Source: Syntrophomonadaceae bacterium (lineage in GTDB: Bacteria; Bacillota; Syntrophomonadia; Syntrophomonadales; Syntrophomonadaceae). Taken from it: a DNA stretch of 6,462 bases. The notes beneath the pieces were generated by a model. It had not been told where the DNA came from, ran no database searches, and saw only the letters and a program-made list of their open reading frames with translations. Positions 5,640 to 6,462 of this stretch are shown in pieces. The stretch is taken from the NCBI GenBank assembly GCA_028686565.1, contig JAQUBU010000133.1, forward strand, positions 1 through 6,462, in the 5' to 3' direction. How positions within the stretch are numbered: the stretch's first letter is position 1; each line of letters opens with the position of its first letter. A program made the translations under genes and the position numbers.

Positions 5640-6041
5640 CTATCTTTTTCCTAGATTGCGGATTCTGCGTACAATATACTTTGCCCCAATTATTAAAATT
5701 ACTATTGCTATAATGATGGCAATAAAAAGTGGGAAATAAGAGTTCTGTGATTCCTTTAGCTGTTTTCTTAATTCCTCATTTTCGTTTGATAAGTCCTGGT
5801 ATTTTTCATCTAACTTTTGCTTTTGACTTTCCAACTCTTGAATTTGATTTTTCAAATCCTGAATTTCCTTGTTTGAATCCTCTACAAGTTTTTCCAGGTT
5901 TTCTACTTTGTCCGGGACTTCCTTATACTTATTAAATGTATCTATTATATCAACAGCTTGTGATTGAATAACGAATAGGTGGCAAAATAACAGTGCTATA
6001 ACAATAGAAATAAACAGTCGCTGCAATCTTCGAGTTACCAT
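5640..6041 (-). CDS. Secreted-type coiled-coil protein with C-terminal membrane anchor
   Basis: A 133-residue protein I do not recognise by family. It begins with a Sec-like signal, a basic MVTRRLQR followed by a hydrophobic stretch to about residue 27 and a likely cleavage site SQA|VD after Ala29. Residues 41-98 form a charged Glu/Lys/Gln-rich heptad coiled coil with no Pro or Gly beyond Pro43. Residues 102-124 (FPLFIAIIIAIVILIIGAKY core) are one transmembrane helix, then a basic tail RRIRNLGKR. The predicted arrangement is coiled coil outside, tail inside. There is no lipobox before Cys20. The start has a strong AGGAGG about 11 nt upstream. It is first in a two-gene operon with the AIM24-like gene. 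Function unknown: a membrane-anchored oligomerising stalk is the neutral description. Confidence 0.75.
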   Translation of the reverse strand: MVTRRLQRLFISIVIALLFCHLFVIQSQAVDIIDTFNKYKEVPDKVENLEKLVEDSNKEIQDLKNQIQELESQKQKLDEKYQDLSNENEELRKQLKESQNSYFPLFIAIIIAIVILIIGAKYIVRRIRNLGKR

Positions 6042-6110
6042 TGCTGCTATATCCTCCTCATTATTTATGACGGATAAAATTAAACATATTTATGCAGTGG
6101 AATACTAAAT

Positions 6111-6143
6111 ACCTATGCCAATAGGTTTGGGTTTAGGTTGGCA
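6111..6143. promoter_or_regulatory. Overlapping inverted repeats upstream of the coiled-coil/AIM24 operon
   Basis: ACCTAT and ATAGGT (6111-6116, 6121-6126) form a 6-bp stem with a 4-nt loop. TGCCAA and TTGGCA (6116-6121, 6138-6143) form a second 6-bp pairing with a 16-nt loop that uses the same bases, so the two are mutually exclusive. They lie 70-100 bp before the start codon at 6041. This could be an operator or a small alternative leader structure. I found no convincing sigma-A promoter pair to fix the transcript start. Confidence 0.35.
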
Positions 6144-6189
6144 GGTTTCGAATATATACAAATGGCGGTTTCTAATTCCCCAGCTCGTT

Positions 6190-6228
6190 CCAGCGGTGCG
6201 CAAGAACTGCTTCGCAGTAACTTCGAAT
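6190..6228. repeat. Hairpin element after the ferredoxin gene, related to 2140-2165
   Basis: ACTGC/GCAGT (6206-6218) form a 5-bp stem with a 3-nt loop, 25-37 bp beyond the ferredoxin-domain stop codon. Read on the - strand, the block GAAGTTACTGCG...CAGTT resembles GAAACTACTGCG CAGTT at 2141-2158. It may be a small intergenic palindrome shared in the genome, or a weak terminator without a T tract. Confidence 0.3.
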
Positions 6229-6242
6229 GATTAAGCAAGGTT

Positions 6243-6461
6243 TTACAAGAAGAATACCGGCTCCTTTCGATTTTGACATGTTTGACTCATGCTCATGGCA
6301 ACATTTTTAACTAAACCAGTTTTCATTGTTAGTGCATTCTCAGGGCAATTCTTAATGCAAGCACAGCACAAAATACATTTTTTGATATCAATCAAAGCAC
6401 TATTTTCTAAATCGATAGCGTCAACAGGACAAACCTCTACACAAGCTCCACATTGCGAACA
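6243..6461 (-). CDS. 2[4Fe-4S] ferredoxin-domain protein, C-terminal fragment (5' end outside window)
   Basis: The last 72 residues of a - strand protein that continues past the right edge. Two complete cluster motifs are visible: C1-x2-C4-x2-C7-x3-C11-P and C29-x2-C32-x2-C35-x3-C39-P, each the standard CxxCxxCxxxCP that holds one [4Fe-4S] cluster, so the domain is an electron carrier. The double cysteine in CILCCACIKNCP and the tail NRKEPVFFL look like clostridial flavodoxin-ferredoxin fusions (EFR1-like), in which the missing N-terminus is a flavodoxin domain; that is inference, since only the ferredoxin part is here. The stop is TAA at 6243-6245. No ATG is needed in the window because the gene is cut by the edge. 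Its redox partner is unknown, and the coiled-coil operon 3' of it begins over 200 bp later. Confidence 0.88.
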   Translation of the reverse strand, partial: CSQCGACVEVCPVDAIDLENSALIDIKKCILCCACIKNCPENALTMKTGLVKNVAMSMSQTCQNRKEPVFFL

Positions 6462-6462
6462 T

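Noticed and set aside
5539..5935. Two + strand open frames opposite the coiled-coil gene
   Set aside because: The heptad pattern, signal peptide and strong AGGAGG all support the - strand frame.
5640..6041. Lipoprotein interpretation of the coiled-coil protein through Cys20
   Set aside because: The residues before Cys20 (ALLF) do not fit the lipobox, which needs Ala or Gly just before Cys; a signal peptidase I site at SQA fits better.
1..6462. CRISPR array, tRNA or rRNA gene, insertion sequence
   Set aside because: No regularly spaced repeats, no cloverleaf with a CCA-type end, no rRNA-like segment and no transposase motif were seen.

Overview
The window reads as chromosomal DNA of an anaerobic or facultative Firmicute, probably a clostridium-like one. 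Base composition is moderately AT-rich by eye and GGAGG-type ribosome binding sites are strong. The closest family matches I can recall by eye are single-chain pyruvate carboxylase, a BmrR-type MerR regulator, and a 2[4Fe-4S] protein with a clostridial-style KEP-x-FFL tail. Genus is not decidable from the sequence alone.

Layout, left to right. (1) The C-terminal 641 residues of a single-chain pyruvate carboxylase on the + strand, closed by a textbook rho-independent terminator. (2) An intergenic stretch of about 215 bp with hairpins, three copies of GCAGCAGT and one copy (A) of a small repeated element. (3) A convergent (- strand) FMN-dependent nitronate monooxygenase/FabK-family gene. (4) A divergent intergenic region of about 300 bp holding candidate promoters for both directions. 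(5) A + strand Nudix hydrolase gene whose start codon overlaps the stop of a 10-codon upstream ORF. (6) A strong 12-bp hairpin inside the second copy (B) of the small repeat. (7) A convergent MerR-family regulator with a GyrI-like ligand domain; its own promoter has the unusually long 19-bp spacer and inverted repeat typical of MerR operators. (8) A two-gene - strand operon: a signal-peptide/coiled-coil/transmembrane protein followed by an AIM24-like beta-rich protein. (9) At the right edge, the C-terminus of a 2[4Fe-4S] ferredoxin-domain protein on the - strand.

How the genes work together: pyruvate carboxylase makes oxaloacetate, and the other metabolic genes are unlinked single-gene units separated by convergent junctions, so there is no single pathway across the window. 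The functional link I would defend is the pair of membrane coiled-coil protein and AIM24-like protein, 15 bp apart on one strand. The MerR gene follows on the same strand but has its own, apparently autoregulated, promoter. The best candidates for something undescribed are that gene pair, the repeat A/B lying in two convergent junctions, and the short ORF coupled to the Nudix gene.
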